From contig CM068313.1 in NCBI GenBank assembly GCA_034766995.1, forward strand, positions 55,625,981 through 55,689,980: a stretch of 64,000 bases of DNA, read 5' to 3'. Position numbers and translations under genes: made by a program. Source of the DNA: Acanthacorydalis orientalis (lineage: Eukaryota > Arthropoda > Insecta > Megaloptera > Corydalidae). The notes under the pieces are model-generated. The model worked only from the letters and a program-made list of their open reading frames with translations, was not told where the DNA came from and searched no databases. Positions 44,752-56,595 of this stretch are shown piece after piece; position 1 is the stretch's first letter, and the number at the start of each line of letters is the position of its first letter.

Positions 44752-44783
<32 letters not shown>

Positions 44784-44938
44784 CGTTGTGTTTATATTTT
44801 ATTTCGTTCCTTTTTGTACAATTCAATAAATAATAAATTGATAATTTTGTTGAGTAAACAAATTAAATTTATTATACATGAATTTTTTAAATGCTATTTT
44901 ACTTTAAATTCCTAAGTGCGAATAATTCTGTTTTTTTG
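43264..44938 (+). mobile_element. Tc1-type transposon, old (copy D)
   Basis: Left end CAGTGACGGGCAGAATTATC then GGGGATTTAAAGTAAAATAG; right end mirrored (CTATTTTACTTTAAATTCCT, then GAATAATTCTG). The inverted repeat extends about 100 bp through ACTCAACAAAATTATT. TA flanks both ends. The coding part is badly decayed; a TPPQSPDLNPIEQLWEEL-like segment is readable near 44450-44510, and FIEQTMDN...LNILKENLKE near 44265. Confidence 0.85.
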
Positions 44939-45059
44939 TAGGTTAGTTTATTAATTTTTGATCTGGTCTTATGTTTATGCTATAACAGATCTTCTTGTAT
45001 CGGCAGTTCCTGGAATTTTTACGCCCTGAATACCTACATCTGACATCTATTTATCACTG

Positions 45060-45071
45060 TATATGTATGTA

Positions 45072-45119
<48 letters not shown>
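45060..45119. repeat. (AT)n microsatellite
   Basis: About 60 bp of TA with an early TATG. Confidence 0.95.
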
Positions 45120-45120
<1 letters not shown>

Positions 45121-45450
45121 TGTATGTAGAACATATGAATAAACAAAACATGATTCTGTAAAAGATCTCCGCACGCGCTCATAAATTACAAACGGTCTCT
45201 TGAAAGGGTCTCGACCTTAGTAAATCTTTTTAAAAAAGTCATGTAAGCAATACGCCATATCGGTCACACATGCGAAAATGAACAGGCACAAATTCAATAA
45301 ACTTATTACAGTTGACAGGACCATCAGTTCCACATAGTTTAAAAAGTGAACTGTTGCTATAAAAAATAATAAAAAGAAAAATATACAGTAAGGAAAAAAA
45401 CCTTGAAGATGAGTTAGAGAGAGATATTTAGATGTAAGAAGTTCAGGAAC

Positions 45451-45614
<164 letters not shown>

Positions 45615-45619
45615 GAGTC

Positions 45620-46739
45620 GTTTAAAAGGTAAAATTTGAAAATAATAGTCTTTTCATACAATTATTAATTTCACTTATACTCATTAAAATTAAAGTGAAA
45701 ATGGGTCGAAGTTCGGACATTTCAGTAGATATAAAAAACTTACTCTTCAGATATATTTAAAAAAAATCCCTTCGGGAAATCGGTTCTATTGTAGAACACT
45801 TTCAAGTACACACTCTATTATTAAAAGTTTTGGTACAACTGGCACAGTAAAAACTAAACGACGTTCCGACCGGTCTCGAAAATTTTCTTCAAAAAAGAGC
45901 GAATTGTGTTTAACACAATAATACGAGATCCCAAGACTTCAGTCTCAAAAGTAACTCAAGAATTGGAAGAATTAATAGGAAAGAATCGAATTCTCGATTA
46001 GGAATATCTTGTACAAAGCTGGTTTCCAAAGATAAATAAATTAAAGAGGGTTAAGTTTCCTGAAATACAAAAAACAGAGGAATATTGGAGAAATGTAGTT
46101 TTCAGTGATGAGAGTTAGATTGATATTTTTGGTTCGGATGGACACGTAAAAGTAGGGAGAAGAGCAAATACAGAATTTAATAAGGAAAATATCATACCAA
46201 TCATAAAACATGGCCATGTTAGTGTGATGGTTAGGGGTCTATAAGCGCCGCAGGCGTTTGACATTTGATGTTCATTGAACAAACTATGGACAAATATGGT
46301 TACTTGCGCATTTTTCAAGAAAATGTAATAAGCAGTGTTTGAAAAAAATAGGTCTAGCTGCAAATAAGTTTATACATTAGTAAGATAATGACCCAAAACA
46401 CTGCTCTTTAATAGTGAAAGAATGGTGTTTCTAGTCCCCAACAATTGCGTACACCCCCGCAGTCACCCGATTTAAATCTTATAGAACATTTGAGATTTAT
46501 TAAATCAACGGCTCCAAAAACATCAAATAATCTCTAAGGAATGATTGAAAACTGTATTGTTGACTGAATGGGAGAAAATAACTGGAGAAGATGTAGGAAA
46601 ACTGGTTCTTTATATGAAAAGTCGTTTGGAATCAGTGATGAACTTAAAAGGTTATTCAACAAGATATTGAAAATTGTAAAAAAAATATATAAATTAGTTT
46701 TATATCTTAATGATTTTCTTGTACAAACATTTTTTTGAT

Positions 46740-46744
<5 letters not shown>
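45620..46744 (+). mobile_element. Tc1-type transposon (copy B), 5'-clipped
   Basis: Same family as copy A: AAAGTGAAAATGGGTCGAAG followed by the same DISVD start at 45700. It runs through decayed helix-turn-helix, GSISAAGV, FIEQTMDKYGYLRIF and TPPQSPDLNLIEHL-like code to a right end AAACATTTTTTTGATTCACT at 46744. The left terminal repeat is not recognisable. Many stops; an AT array borders each side. Confidence 0.8.

Positions 46745-46807
<63 letters not shown>
46744..46807. repeat. (AT)n microsatellite
   Basis: About 62 bp of TA at the right end of Tc1 copy B. Confidence 0.95.
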
Positions 46808-46809
<2 letters not shown>

Positions 46810-47820
46810 GTTTGTATGCATATATAATCACTCTCGCAGTTATATTGCAACGTAGAGTTGTTTTATATAGAGTCGCACATTTCATTCTAGTTGTGAAGGC
46901 ATTTGGCTTTTTTGCAATGTTTCTCAGATAGCGACCGCATGTAACGCGTAACATCATTGTTCTCTAACCCATGGAGTTCGTTGCATCCGTGGACGCATAC
47001 TGGTTTTCGGGTCTTTTATGGCTTCCAGCACTGTAGTGACGTTTCAGGGCCTTTCTATTTCAGGACAAGCTCATGCGAAAATTCGTCCCTTGAAAAAAAT
47101 CATTCTAGTTCTTACATTATCGATTTCTTACAGCCACGTTACAGCAGGAACTGAATATAGTTACGGTTGCACAGTTCATCCACAAACTGGCCCTGAACTT
47201 TTATAAATACAAGCCGCTCGGTAACCATCTAATCGAACTGCTCCGCCAATCCAAATTTATTCCCTTGACCAACAGGATGGATAAACATAGGCGCCAGAAC
47301 AGGTTCGTGCAACCGTTCTATTTTCATTGAGATTACTTGCGCAGTTCATAACGACAATGAAGACGATTCTCGGACCGACCGACGACCGTTCACTTGGTAT
47401 TCCTTTCCTTTTCCTCTGATCCTTCCTTTTCCCCATCCTTTTTTTTCTTTTTGCGGGTGAGATTCTTCTGATGAAATCTGTGTTTCTTGCAATTTTTCCC
47501 CAGATCATGACAGCAAGTCAAGTTTAACTCTCTAATTAATTTAACAACTGCTTCATCCGAGGACGTATACTGGTTATCGGGTCCCTAAGACTCTCGGAAC
47601 TATAGCTACGTTGTGGGTTTCTCTTTCTTCTATTTAATGACAAGCAACAGTGTCAATCTGTCACAAAAAATCTAATCATTCTAGTTATTATGATATCACT
47701 ATCATATTTTTTTTTGTGAAAATTTCCTATAACTTCGGGCGTCATCGTCAATAAAAATTTAATACAGTCTCTACAAGATTTTTTAAAATTTGTTTGTCCA
47801 TTTTTTGAAATTTTGTGGAA
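46808..47820. other. Repeat-like region, unassigned
   Basis: 46808-46895 repeats 31712-31800. 46985-47120 and 47552-47690 are degenerate direct repeats (GACGYATACTGGTT.TCGGGT, then AAAAATC.AATCATTCTAGTT). The region between is somewhat GC-richer. No coding family was recognised. Confidence 0.45.
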
Positions 47821-47821
47821 C

Positions 47822-47859
<38 letters not shown>

Positions 47860-47865
47860 TCATCT

Positions 47866-48702
47866 TCAGCCCCTGTTAATCCACTTCTGGATAAAGGCCT
47901 CTTCCATGATTTTCCATTTTGTTCGATTTAGTGCCTCTCTTTTCCACAGTTTTCCAAGAAAGTTTTTAATATCCTTATTCCATCTGTTCATTGGTCTCTT
48001 TCTGGGTCTTTTCATATTCCTTGGTTCCCAGTCAATAATTTCTCTTGTCCATCGGTTGTCTTCTCTTCGTGCGATATGTCCCGCCCATTTCCATTTCAGA
48101 CTGCTTACTCTTGTTATTATATCTGTGACTCCTGTTTGTTTTCGTATCCATTCTATTCTCTTTCTATCTCTTCTTGTTATTCCCAACATGCATCGTTCCA
48201 TACTTCGTTGTGTTGTTTGGAGTCTTTGAACTATTTTGGCGTTAAGCACCCATGTTTCGCTGCCGTAGGTAAGGACCGGTAGTATACACTGATCGAATAC
48301 TTTTTTCTTTAAACAGAGTGGGATTGTTGATTTAAATATCGAGGCGTTTCGTCCGAAAGAGCTCCATCCCATTTTTATTCTCCTATTTACTTCTTCAGTG
48401 AATGATCCATCTCTGTTGATAAGATGGCCTAGATAAACATATTTCGTGACCTCTTCTATTTCCGTTCCTTTTATTTCAATTTTCTTCGGACATACAAACG
48501 CATTGAACAGTACTTTTGTCTTTGTATGATTCATGTTGAGGCCGATTTTTTGACTGGCATCGTTTAGTTCTTCTATCCTCTTTTGCAACTCTTCCGGGGT
48601 ATTTGCGAAAATAACTATATCATCGGCAAACCGGAGATGGCTTAATCTTTCGCCCTTTATTTCGATTCCTTTGTCCTCCCAGTCGAGCGATTTGAATACT
48701 TC

Positions 48703-48714
<12 letters not shown>
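47866..48714 (-). pseudogene. RTE-like retrotransposon 3' half, long open frame
   Basis: An uninterrupted minus-strand frame. From about 48700 it reads KSLDWEDKGIEIKGERLSHL, RFADDIVIFANTPEELQKRI (RT motif C with its catalytic Asp pair), KYVYLGHLINRDGSFTEEVN, LPVLTYGSETWVLN, a long helix, then [20 protein letters not shown] and a basic tail to the stop. The N-terminal RT motifs and the endonuclease are lost at the AT array. The 3' end has TGAAGATGATGAT before another AT array. The lack of stops suggests a young insertion. Confidence 0.88.

Positions 48715-48786
<72 letters not shown>
48704..48786. repeat. (AT)n microsatellite
   Basis: About 80 bp of TA bordering the truncated 5' side of the RTE-like copy. 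Confidence 0.95.
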
Positions 48787-48788
<2 letters not shown>

Positions 48789-49017
48789 CTTTATTATTAG
48801 TATTTATAATTATTTAAATTATAAATACTAACAATATATGTGATAAGAAAAAAAATATATAATAATAGTATGAAAGGTCTACGTAAGCATTAATAACTTT
48901 TTAACGAAAATGTCTTACAACATTTGTGTATGCGCTGATGGCGAAACGTATTAGCAAATTATGCATGAACCCGATAGCACGCACGGTGATGGACAAAAGC
49001 ACAGTGAAAACATTTTC

Positions 49018-49171
49018 AGTTCAGTTCCGTTAGCCTTCACAGTTCTGTTTAGTGCTATCGCAAAGTCGCTCTTAAACACTAATAGCAATTGATAGTTTTT
49101 GTGGTTTGTGTATTCAGTTTGTTGTCAATATGTTATTTCTAGACACAAAGATGTCAGAATTCTATTTCTCG
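49018..49171 (+). CDS. Candidate first exon of an unidentified host gene
   Basis: TCAGTTCAGTTCCG at 49016 contains two overlapping arthropod-like initiator motifs (TCAGT). An ATG at 49151 opens MSEFYFS and runs in phase 0 to a consensus donor (TCTCG|GTAAGC). It would join in frame to 61872-61952. I do not recognise the protein. Another in-frame ATG lies at 49130. The evidence is positional only. Confidence 0.35.
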
Positions 49172-49528
49172 GTAAGCCATTTATTTGTATTATTATATAA
49201 AATTGATTTTTTTTCATCTTATGTGAATAGTTATTGTCATAAAGTGTTACATTTAAGTTGTATTAATACATCCTCCTATAATACAGTCATCAGGTCAATT
49301 GAGCGTACACAACTAAGAAAAATACAAACAAAATCAAGAAAATAATTTTATTAATCATAAAGTAGTTTACATCATGACCTTTTGTGTGGCCAGTATGTTT
49401 ATAAAGGTTTTGCGTTGCCCTTACCGTTGCCGGTAGTTAGTAGCGGTTAAAAATTATATGTTGTGCGGGGTGTTGTTGAAATTTTTTGTCTCTGCGTGTT
49501 TTTCCGGCATATTTATTATTATTTTATA

Positions 49529-49530
49529 TG

Positions 49531-49575
<45 letters not shown>

Positions 49576-49579
49576 ACAT

Positions 49580-49610
<31 letters not shown>

Positions 49611-49614
49611 TATA

Positions 49615-49663
<49 letters not shown>

Positions 49664-49674
49664 ATGTATGTTTG

Positions 49675-49767
<93 letters not shown>

Positions 49768-49768
49768 G

Positions 49769-49833
<65 letters not shown>

Positions 49834-49838
49834 GTATG

Positions 49839-49887
<49 letters not shown>

Positions 49888-49910
49888 GTATGTATATATA
49901 TATATGTATG

Positions 49911-49942
<32 letters not shown>

Positions 49943-49957
49943 TATGTATATGTATAT
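49529..49957. repeat. 430-bp (AT)n mosaic
   Basis: The longest AT array here. TATG interruptions recur every 16-24 bp in its right half (around 49735-49950), giving a higher-order pattern. It creates long meaningless open frames on both strands. Confidence 0.95.
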
Positions 49958-50240
49958 TATGTAGCGGCCAAGCTACACAGTACCTAAAAGCCTCGTTAAT
50001 AAACACAACGGTACACAATACATCACCGGTCTTTCCTCCATCCTTCGACCGTCCGCAAACTGATGTACCAATAAAATCATATACTTTTATTAACAAACCG
50101 TCCGTCGCCCGATGCCAAAAATTTCCCAATCAACCTTTTTTTTATGATCTCGCCGCTCCCTTTCCACCTTTACGCGGAATTGCAAATAGACAACCGAATC
50201 AATCGTCCGCTATATGTATATACGAGTATATGTATATATA
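49958..50240. other. Short unique island
   Basis: Starts TGTAGCGGCCAAGCTACACA and is more balanced in base composition than its flanks. No gene was recognised. An AT array lies on the left and a mariner on the right. Confidence 0.4.
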
Positions 50241-51165
50241 CGAGGTCAGACAATTAAGTAATGCGACCGATTTTTTTTCTCGGCCTGTGGTAACACTGCG
50301 AACCTGTAACTCCGCCACCGTAATAGCAGATCCCTACTCTCTCGATTGAGACCTTGACCACCCTCGTACGATCATTTCTTCGCCAGCTGTTTAGTGTTTT
50401 GTAACAACGCGCGAGTAGTGCATGTCACGAAAATGGCACAGAGAAATTTAGAGCAACGGTGCGCGATAAAATTTTGTGCAAAACTCGGCGAAACCGCGAC
50501 AGAAACTTATGAAAAAGTGCTTAAAGTGTATGGTAGTGATGCCCTGAGTCGTAGTCAGGTGCTTCGGTGGCATGCCGATTGTAAAAAAGGCCGTGAGAGC
50601 GTCAAAGACGAGGAGCAAGTCCAAACTGAAAACCATGTTGATTTGCTTCTTCGACAGCAAAGGGGTGGTTCACAAAGAGTTCGTACCACCTGGACAAACC
50701 GTAAATCAAGTATTCTACCGCAATGTGCTCGAAAAATTACGAAAAAGGGTGCTCAGAGTGCGTCCAGAGATCGCGAAGACTTGGGTTCTGCATCACGACA
50801 ATGCTCCCTGTCACAGTGCGTTCAGTGTCTCTCAGTTTTTGGCGTCTAAAGGCATCGCAACGTTACCACAACCGCCCTATTCACCGGACATGTCACCCTG
50901 GGACTTTTTCCTATTCTCCCATATGAAAAAATTCGTCAAGGTCGACATTTTGACTCCGTTGAAGATATCCAAGAATCTGTGACGAGGGTACTCGGAGAGG
51001 TCCCACAAGAAGTGTTCCAGAATTGTTACGAAAACTGGAAAACTCGCTGGAATAAGTGTATAGATGCGGGAGGGGACTACTTTGAAGGGGATCGCAGCGA
51101 TGTGCCTTAATTTTTAAATATACTCGATTTTTGAATTTTATCGCATTACTTAATTGTCTGACCTC

Positions 51166-51166
<1 letters not shown>
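50241..51166 (+). mobile_element. Internally deleted mariner with perfect terminal repeats
   Basis: A perfect 26-bp terminal inverted repeat starts CGAGGTCAGACAATTAAGTA at 50241 and is mirrored at 51141-51166. TA stands on both sides, inside AT-rich repeat DNA. The 926-bp length is about 350 bp shorter than a full mariner, owing to an internal deletion of coding sequence. Intact ends suggest it could still be mobilised by a related transposase if one exists elsewhere. Confidence 0.95.
50433..51110 (+). pseudogene. Mariner transposase with central deletion
   Basis: Opens MAQRNLEQRCAIKFCAKLGE and SDALSRSQVLRWHADCKKGR, the first helix-turn-helix. At about 50610-50625 it jumps to KSKLKTMLICFFDSKGVVHK in another frame, so the second DNA-binding module and the first catalytic Asp are gone. 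Then come FVPPGQTVNQVFYRNVLEKL, LHHDNAPCHSAFS (second Asp), PYSPDMSPWDFFLF (third Asp) and, after one more frameshift, the C-terminus ending GGDYFEGD. It is non-functional but little diverged. Confidence 0.92.

Positions 51167-51248
<82 letters not shown>
51166..51248. repeat. (AT)n microsatellite
   Basis: About 80 bp of TA separating two deleted mariners. Confidence 0.95.
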
Positions 51249-51250
<2 letters not shown>

Positions 51251-51251
<1 letters not shown>

Positions 51252-51674
51252 TGGGTGTTGGAATAAATTCGTCGCGTTTTCTTCATGAAAAAAGATCATT
51301 TATTTTAAATGAAATTGAAAAAAACATATCATTCAAAGTATTGCCCATCGTTAGCCACTACTTTTTCCCATCTTTCGGCCAGGAGACGAATACCACGTCG
51401 GAAGCACGCCTCGTCTTTAGATGCAATCCACGAATCGACCCATTTTTTGCAGTAATGAAGTAAAACTCCCCGCAAAAACAATTTATCCGGCACGAAATTC
51501 GACATATTCGATAAAATATAAAGTGTTGTTATTTACGCTTCAACCAAATGACATACTGAAACTGATACCTAAGGACAGCTGTTTTACGGGGAATATTGGT
51601 TAAAGGGAACAATAGAATAATGCACTACCTACGCCATCTCTTGTAAAACGCTACGAATTGATTCCAATACCTAA
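51251..51674 (-). mobile_element. 424-bp mariner deletion derivative
   Basis: Ends TTGGGTGTTGGAATAAATTC (51251) and the mirror finishing GATTCCAATACCTAA (51674) match at 26 of 30 positions, with TA on each side. On the minus strand only the C-terminus of a transposase remains: KWVDSWIASKDEACFRRGIR, then LLAERWEKVVANDGQYFE. It belongs to a different mariner type from the 926-bp element. Confidence 0.9.
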
Positions 51675-51677
51675 TAT

Positions 51678-51707
51678 ATGTATGTATATATACACACACA
51701 TGTATGT

Positions 51708-51766
<59 letters not shown>

Positions 51767-51777
51767 CGTGCGTGTGT
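51678..51777. repeat. (CA)n/(AT)n/(GT)n microsatellite
   Basis: Compound array: CA run, AT run, GTGCGTGCGTGTGTG. Confidence 0.9.
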
Positions 51778-52131
51778 GTTGCATGTGGGAGTAACACTGC
51801 CGACTTAGCGTTGCACTAAGGAGTGAAAACTCGACTCCTTTTCAAATTAATGAAAAGAAGTCTTGTTTTTGTGATTTTACGTTTAACAGGGAATACAAGG
51901 GTTATAACTTCAAATTATTGTTGTGATCTCGATACTGATTTGCTAACTTATACTTGTGACTTCATGAGTTTTGTATCGCATAGCGTGTCCGGTTTATATA
52001 TAATTTCGGTCGGTAATCCAGGTAATGTGCAGTTTAATTTTCTTTGTCATACTAATATAAATAAATATTAACGGTTCGAGCTATTAGTTTACAATAAATT
52101 AAGATGTCTTTGGATTTGATACAGAATGAAG

Positions 52132-52359
52132 CCGGCTCCACACATGTAACTATTCGCCGAATGCTGTTCTTCTACACCACTTCATTTTATAATTAATTAA
52201 CGTTAAATTAAATAATTAAATAATAATTATAAAAAAGTATTTGAAAATGTTTTTTTTGACCGTAAATACAATTACATATATAGTTCACAAGTATTGATAT
52301 CTGAAGACTAATACACTGAGCGCAAATCGAAATCAATTAATGAGTTTATTGGTAATCAG

Positions 52360-52408
<49 letters not shown>

Positions 52409-53020
52409 TTTTATAATTTGTGTATAATTATTATTGCGTGCGTATTTCTGTTCGATGCCTCCTGAGAGCTGAGACTAAGCGCATAGTGTGGCCGATTTAT
52501 ATATCTTATTATACACTTTAAATTTCTTTTGTTACAATACTAAATGTTCAAAGCCATTAGTTTACAACAATAAATTAAAATATTTTCGGATCTTATGATA
52601 TTGAATAATAGAAGGTTTGTGAGATCCAGTCCTTTCGAGAGGCAGGGGTTTTCCGTACTTTTGAATTGCTCCGGATGTAATTCTACGTACAGTAAATCAA
52701 TTTCAGAACTAGGTTTTCCAAGTTATTAACGAGATTTCAAAAGTAAATATAATGTTAATTCAATAATTAAAATTTCATAATAAACGTCCCAGATGTGCAT
52801 ATTTGCACTACACAAATACCTGTAAAGTGTAGACGACGCGATTCTTTCACAATGTGCAAATGCTCGTTCTCTTTGATTCGTGACAAAGACCGATACCAGA
52901 TGGGAACAGCGAATACACTGAGCATTCGCTTAAGCATCGTATTCGTAGGTCCATCCATACGTTCGGCGTTCGGTTAAATTTTGCTCGGTGCTTGGCGAAT
53001 TGTCGCATGTGAGGTACCGG
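52132..53020. mobile_element. Possible DNA transposon with CCGG ends
   Basis: CCGGCTCCACACATG and TATTCGCC at the left are mirrored imperfectly by GGCGAATTGTCGCATGTGAG and GTACCGG at the right. Flanking and internal blocks repeat each other (GGCAGGGGTTTTCCGTACTT near 52640 and GGCAGGGTTTTTCCATACCT near 53070). No coding frame. The call is tentative. Confidence 0.45.
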
Positions 53021-53172
53021 ATTAATACATGTAACCTATGGGCCTGACCCTTTTGAATAAAGGCAGGGTTTTTCCATACCTTTGAAGAAGTTAATTTTTA
53101 AAACTGGAATTATCCTGTTAATGTGATTTTAATAGGTAAACAAATAAACGAATAAATATAATTATCAGTCTT

Positions 53173-53216
<44 letters not shown>

Positions 53217-53217
<1 letters not shown>

Positions 53218-53974
53218 CTTGAACTTATAAAAAAGTGGACAAAAATCTTTTGTGGACATCAACTTGTTAAAGGGTATAAAAAAAAATAAAAATTACAATA
53301 ACTCCGTATTTAAAAAGATTTGAAGTGTATAGTACATTAGTCAATTCTTTGGAATCGGCTAACTGAACTGAACTTGTAAAATGTTGAACAGAATCTTTCC
53401 CTGTCACGGTCGACCTCTGACTGACAAATTCGGCAGCTTGATATGCTGCTGCATAGGTAAAGTATCTCTAGATGCAAGGTACTGGTTAAAAATCTATTGC
53501 ATGAAAACGGGGGACTGGAGAATGGCACTGTCCGTGCGATATTTGTGCAGGAGATTTGAATGCTTCAAATTTGACTATTAGCGCTAGTGTACATTTCCAT
53601 TCAGAAATTTTTAATTTAAACAAATTTTATAAGTTTAAAGAAATGAATTCGATATAAAATACGAAATTCATTACTTTAAAATTATTATAAAATTGTGGTA
53701 AAAATAAACATTTTTGAATGAATGTAAATAAATTTTAAATAATTTCAATTTTTTTGCAATCATACTATTGTATAATGCTGTTTACAATTCACAAAAAGGA
53801 CCGTTATTTATGTAACTTTGTTATATTTTGGATATTTTATATATGTTTATAACATAAATGCTGCAGGTTAAAAATGAAAACAAATATTTGCGTACTATTA
53901 TTGTTTAATATTAATTATTGCTGCAATGAATATTATAACCACACGGGTTCTGTTACTTGACTTGTGAGATCTCA
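53217..53974. other. Unassigned AT-rich sequence
   Basis: Short overlapping open frames exist at 53337-53581 on both strands but match no family I know. Nothing else was seen. Confidence 0.45.
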
Positions 53975-54235
53975 ACTACCGTTTATATACTGCCTCTGTA
54001 TGATGAAATCGTATTTTATGTAAGTGTGTGAACGCAGGGATTATGACAGGAACGTGACAATACTTTTGTTAAAGAGGATACATAACTTAGATATTGACGG
54101 GAACGTGACCAGTACTTTTGTTAAGACGGATACCATAACTTAGATCTCGACAGGTCAGTTGAAATTCATAAGTCAGAACTGACATACCGTACCTCATTTA
54201 TAAATAAGTACAGTAGTGAGGATGGATACATAACT
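53975..54235 (-). repeat. Inverted copy of the 36665-36885 repeat
   Basis: On the minus strand: GTTATGTATCCATCCTCACT, CTGTACTTATTTATAAATGA, AACAAAAGTATTG, then AAAATACGATTTCATCATAC and ATATAAACGGTAGTTGAG. The unit ACGTGAC..TACTTTTGTTAA is duplicated in tandem here. Confidence 0.78.
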
Positions 54236-54394
54236 TATACTTAATACTAATAATTTTTAAATAAACAATAGTAATGAATAAATAAATACTAATAAAAAAT
54301 AAAGAACACTTAATAAGTAAACAGCATAGTCTGAAAATGATTTTAAAAAGTCTAGGAATATCAAAACAGCTAAAAACAATCTCATAATTATTAA

Positions 54395-54716
54395 TGTGGT
54401 GGAGCAGTTTTCCAAGGTTCCCGAGGGGGTCGCCTCCTGGTGGAGAGTCAGCGGAACTCCAGGTCGTCCGGTGAGGTAAACCTCTTACTGATTCGTTTTT
54501 GTGGCAGGTATGCCGGATCGCAGACCGCTCGTCGTCGCACAACGCTTTCAGCAGGCTAGGCCGCTGGAAGCGGTAGTGTTCGGCGACGAGGTCATTTTTG
54601 CCTAGCCCGCGGACTACCGTAATCGCTGGCCTCCGCTCGACCGTACAGTCGGCGGACCTGTCCGCGGACAAACTCGTCGATTGTAGGGAGCACAGGAGGT
54701 CGTCCCGATGCAGAGT
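54395..54716 (-). pseudogene. Jockey-like LINE C-terminal fragment
   Basis: Same family as 40572-42033 by its LGKNDLVAEHYRFQRPSLLK segment, the CHKNESVRGLPHR frame and ADSPPGGDPLGNLGKLLHH. It starts abruptly where the 54717 repeat begins and lacks the reverse transcriptase. Confidence 0.8.
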
Positions 54717-54840
54717 AGCTGATTTACCCGAAGAAGTTCTGTGTGACTTTATATACCTTCTTAAGGAATTTTAGAAACCGAGGGGTTGAAATTAGAGCGT
54801 GACTAATATCTTGGAATTTGGAAAGTTGCGACCACACAAC

Positions 54841-54842
<2 letters not shown>
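54717..54842. repeat. Dispersed repeat ending at an AT array, copy 2
   Basis: Direct copy of 39472-39600: GATTTACCCGAAGAAGTTCT, GAGGGGTTGAAATTAGAG, TTGGAATTTGGAAAGTTG, CACACAACAATATAT. Confidence 0.85.
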
Positions 54843-54872
<30 letters not shown>

Positions 54873-54922
54873 CATATACATACATATACATACACACACA
54901 CACATATGTATATATATATATA
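54841..54922. repeat. (AT)n/(CATATA)n microsatellite
   Basis: TA array followed by several ACATAT units and a CA run. Confidence 0.9.
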
Positions 54923-55920
54923 TGTGAATTTGTATTCGAAAGTATACATTCTTAGACTTTTAATCTTAATTATTAAAATTTTACATACATTGATAACGAC
55001 GTACTTGTTTAAAATTTGTTTAAAAAATTCCCGTTATAAATCGATATTCCAGAAACCAAAAAATAACTACGCCAATGACAGAACTTGCATTTTAGGACAA
55101 ATGTTTATAATTAATACGTCTAATTTTTAAAATCTTGAATAAAAAGATCAATCAAATCCCTTCCTTCTGTACCTCACCTGCTTTCGAATCACTTTTTTTA
55201 TTGCTCAGTGAGTGAGATAGAGATGTGATATTTTGTTGTAAATCAATTCTCGCTTTCTGTCCGATCTAAACAATTCATGCTTGCAGTGCTCTTTAATTGT
55301 AGAATTTTTTCGTTTATAGAAATGTTTACATCTATATTAGATTTAAAAATAAAATTCTACTTAATGGAACATCTGTTAAACTGACCACTCACTAATTGTT
55401 TATGCACATAAAGAGATTGTCGGGTGTTATCAGTAAGGATGACTATGCCGCTAGTGATTGTTGCTGCGTCGTTGACCTGCAATATTTTATCATATTACAT
55501 CTATGTATATAGCATATTTGCTTACTTTTTTATTATTAGTTATAGTATTGCACATTTTTGTACCGAATTTAAATTTGTGAATCGTACACGCATGTTTTGT
55601 TTTTATTAGCGATACTTGTTTTTGTTTTAAAAAAAAAAATAATACGAACAACTCGAGAGGACTCAAGCCGAACTGCTTGGTTTCAAGATCAGTTACAGAC
55701 TGCTTTATTATAAAAATCTTTCAGTATTTATAATATTTGATTACAATAATTATTATGAATATAGATAACATGCTTATCGTCTAGACAGGATGTTGTTTTT
55801 TTTTTATAGTAATAAAATACATGGAAAAAGACGGTGTCTTCTGTGTCTTCAAAGTGTATTCTACGATAAAGTACAAATTTGTTTATCATAATGATTATGC
55901 TGTCTGTAGTTTTATGGGGT
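54923..55920. other. Unassigned AT-rich sequence
   Basis: Includes an open frame at 55439-55609 starting MTMPLVIVAASLTC, which looks like a signal peptide, but there is no supporting splice site or homology. Confidence 0.4.
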
Positions 55921-55924
55921 CGTC

Positions 55925-56595
55925 TGGTATATAACACATCATTCGGCGGGTCATTTCCGGTGTTATCGATGCAATTTCTTGGTATATAGCAGCCTTCAGT
56001 TCATTAATGGTTGTTGGTCGATGTTTGTAGACCGTAAGTTTTAGATGGCGCGAAAGAAAAAAGTCACAAGGGGCGAGTTCGGGTGGACTTGCAAGCCACT
56101 CAACGTTTTACTGCGTAACGAGATCAAGTGCATTGGAAACAGTTGAAAACTTCTATTGATCTGCTCGCCGTGTGAGTGGTGGCCCCATCCAGTTGAAACC
56201 ACACATCCGGGTATCTAAATTAGATGACTTTCGGCTCCATGAAATTCCGTAGCATCTCCATATACCGTGAAGTTACTGTAACAGTTTGGCCTTTCTCGTT
56301 ATGAAAGTAAGGGCCATAGTAAACACCATAATCTGCAACAACTCACTAAAAAGCGACACTTTGGCCGTGTAGAAGCTTTTCGTGAAGCTGTGAGGATTAT
56401 TTTCAGACAAGTAATGCAACTTCTGCTTGTTAACGTAGCAAGACAAATGAACGTGAACTTCGTCATTTGGGAATAGAACAGCGCTTGCAGAAACATTTTG
56501 AAGAATGTCCTCACAACATTCTATTTGGTTTCCCAATTGCGTTCTTTAAGTATCTGAGCAACCGTCATTTTGTATGGATGAAACTTTACAATTTC
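55925..56595 (-). pseudogene. IS630/mariner-type DDE transposase, decayed
   Basis: Minus strand in mixed frames: PNDEVHVHLSCYVNKQKLHY, SENNPHSFTKSF, YYGPYFHNEKGQTVTVTSRY, MEMLRNFMEPKVI, YPDVWFQLDGATTHTARR (the QDGA.PH-type acidic site), LAPCDFFLSRHLK (the downstream acidic site) and RPTTINELKAAIYQEIASIT followed by PEMTRRMM. This order is that of insect IS630/mariner-superfamily transposases with a WFQQDGATAHTAR motif. The N-terminus is missing and stops are frequent. Confidence 0.8.

Noticed and set aside
49458..50349. Open frames of 155-287 residues made of repeating Ile-Tyr
   Set aside because: They are readings of the (AT)n array; all frames on both strands stay open there.
53337..53581. 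Overlapping open frames on both strands
   Set aside because: Neither translation matches a family I know; probably chance.
55439..55609. Short secreted-looking frame MTMPLVIVAASLTC
   Set aside because: Hydrophobic codons are expected by chance in AT-rich DNA; no splice site, homologue or neighbouring exon was seen.
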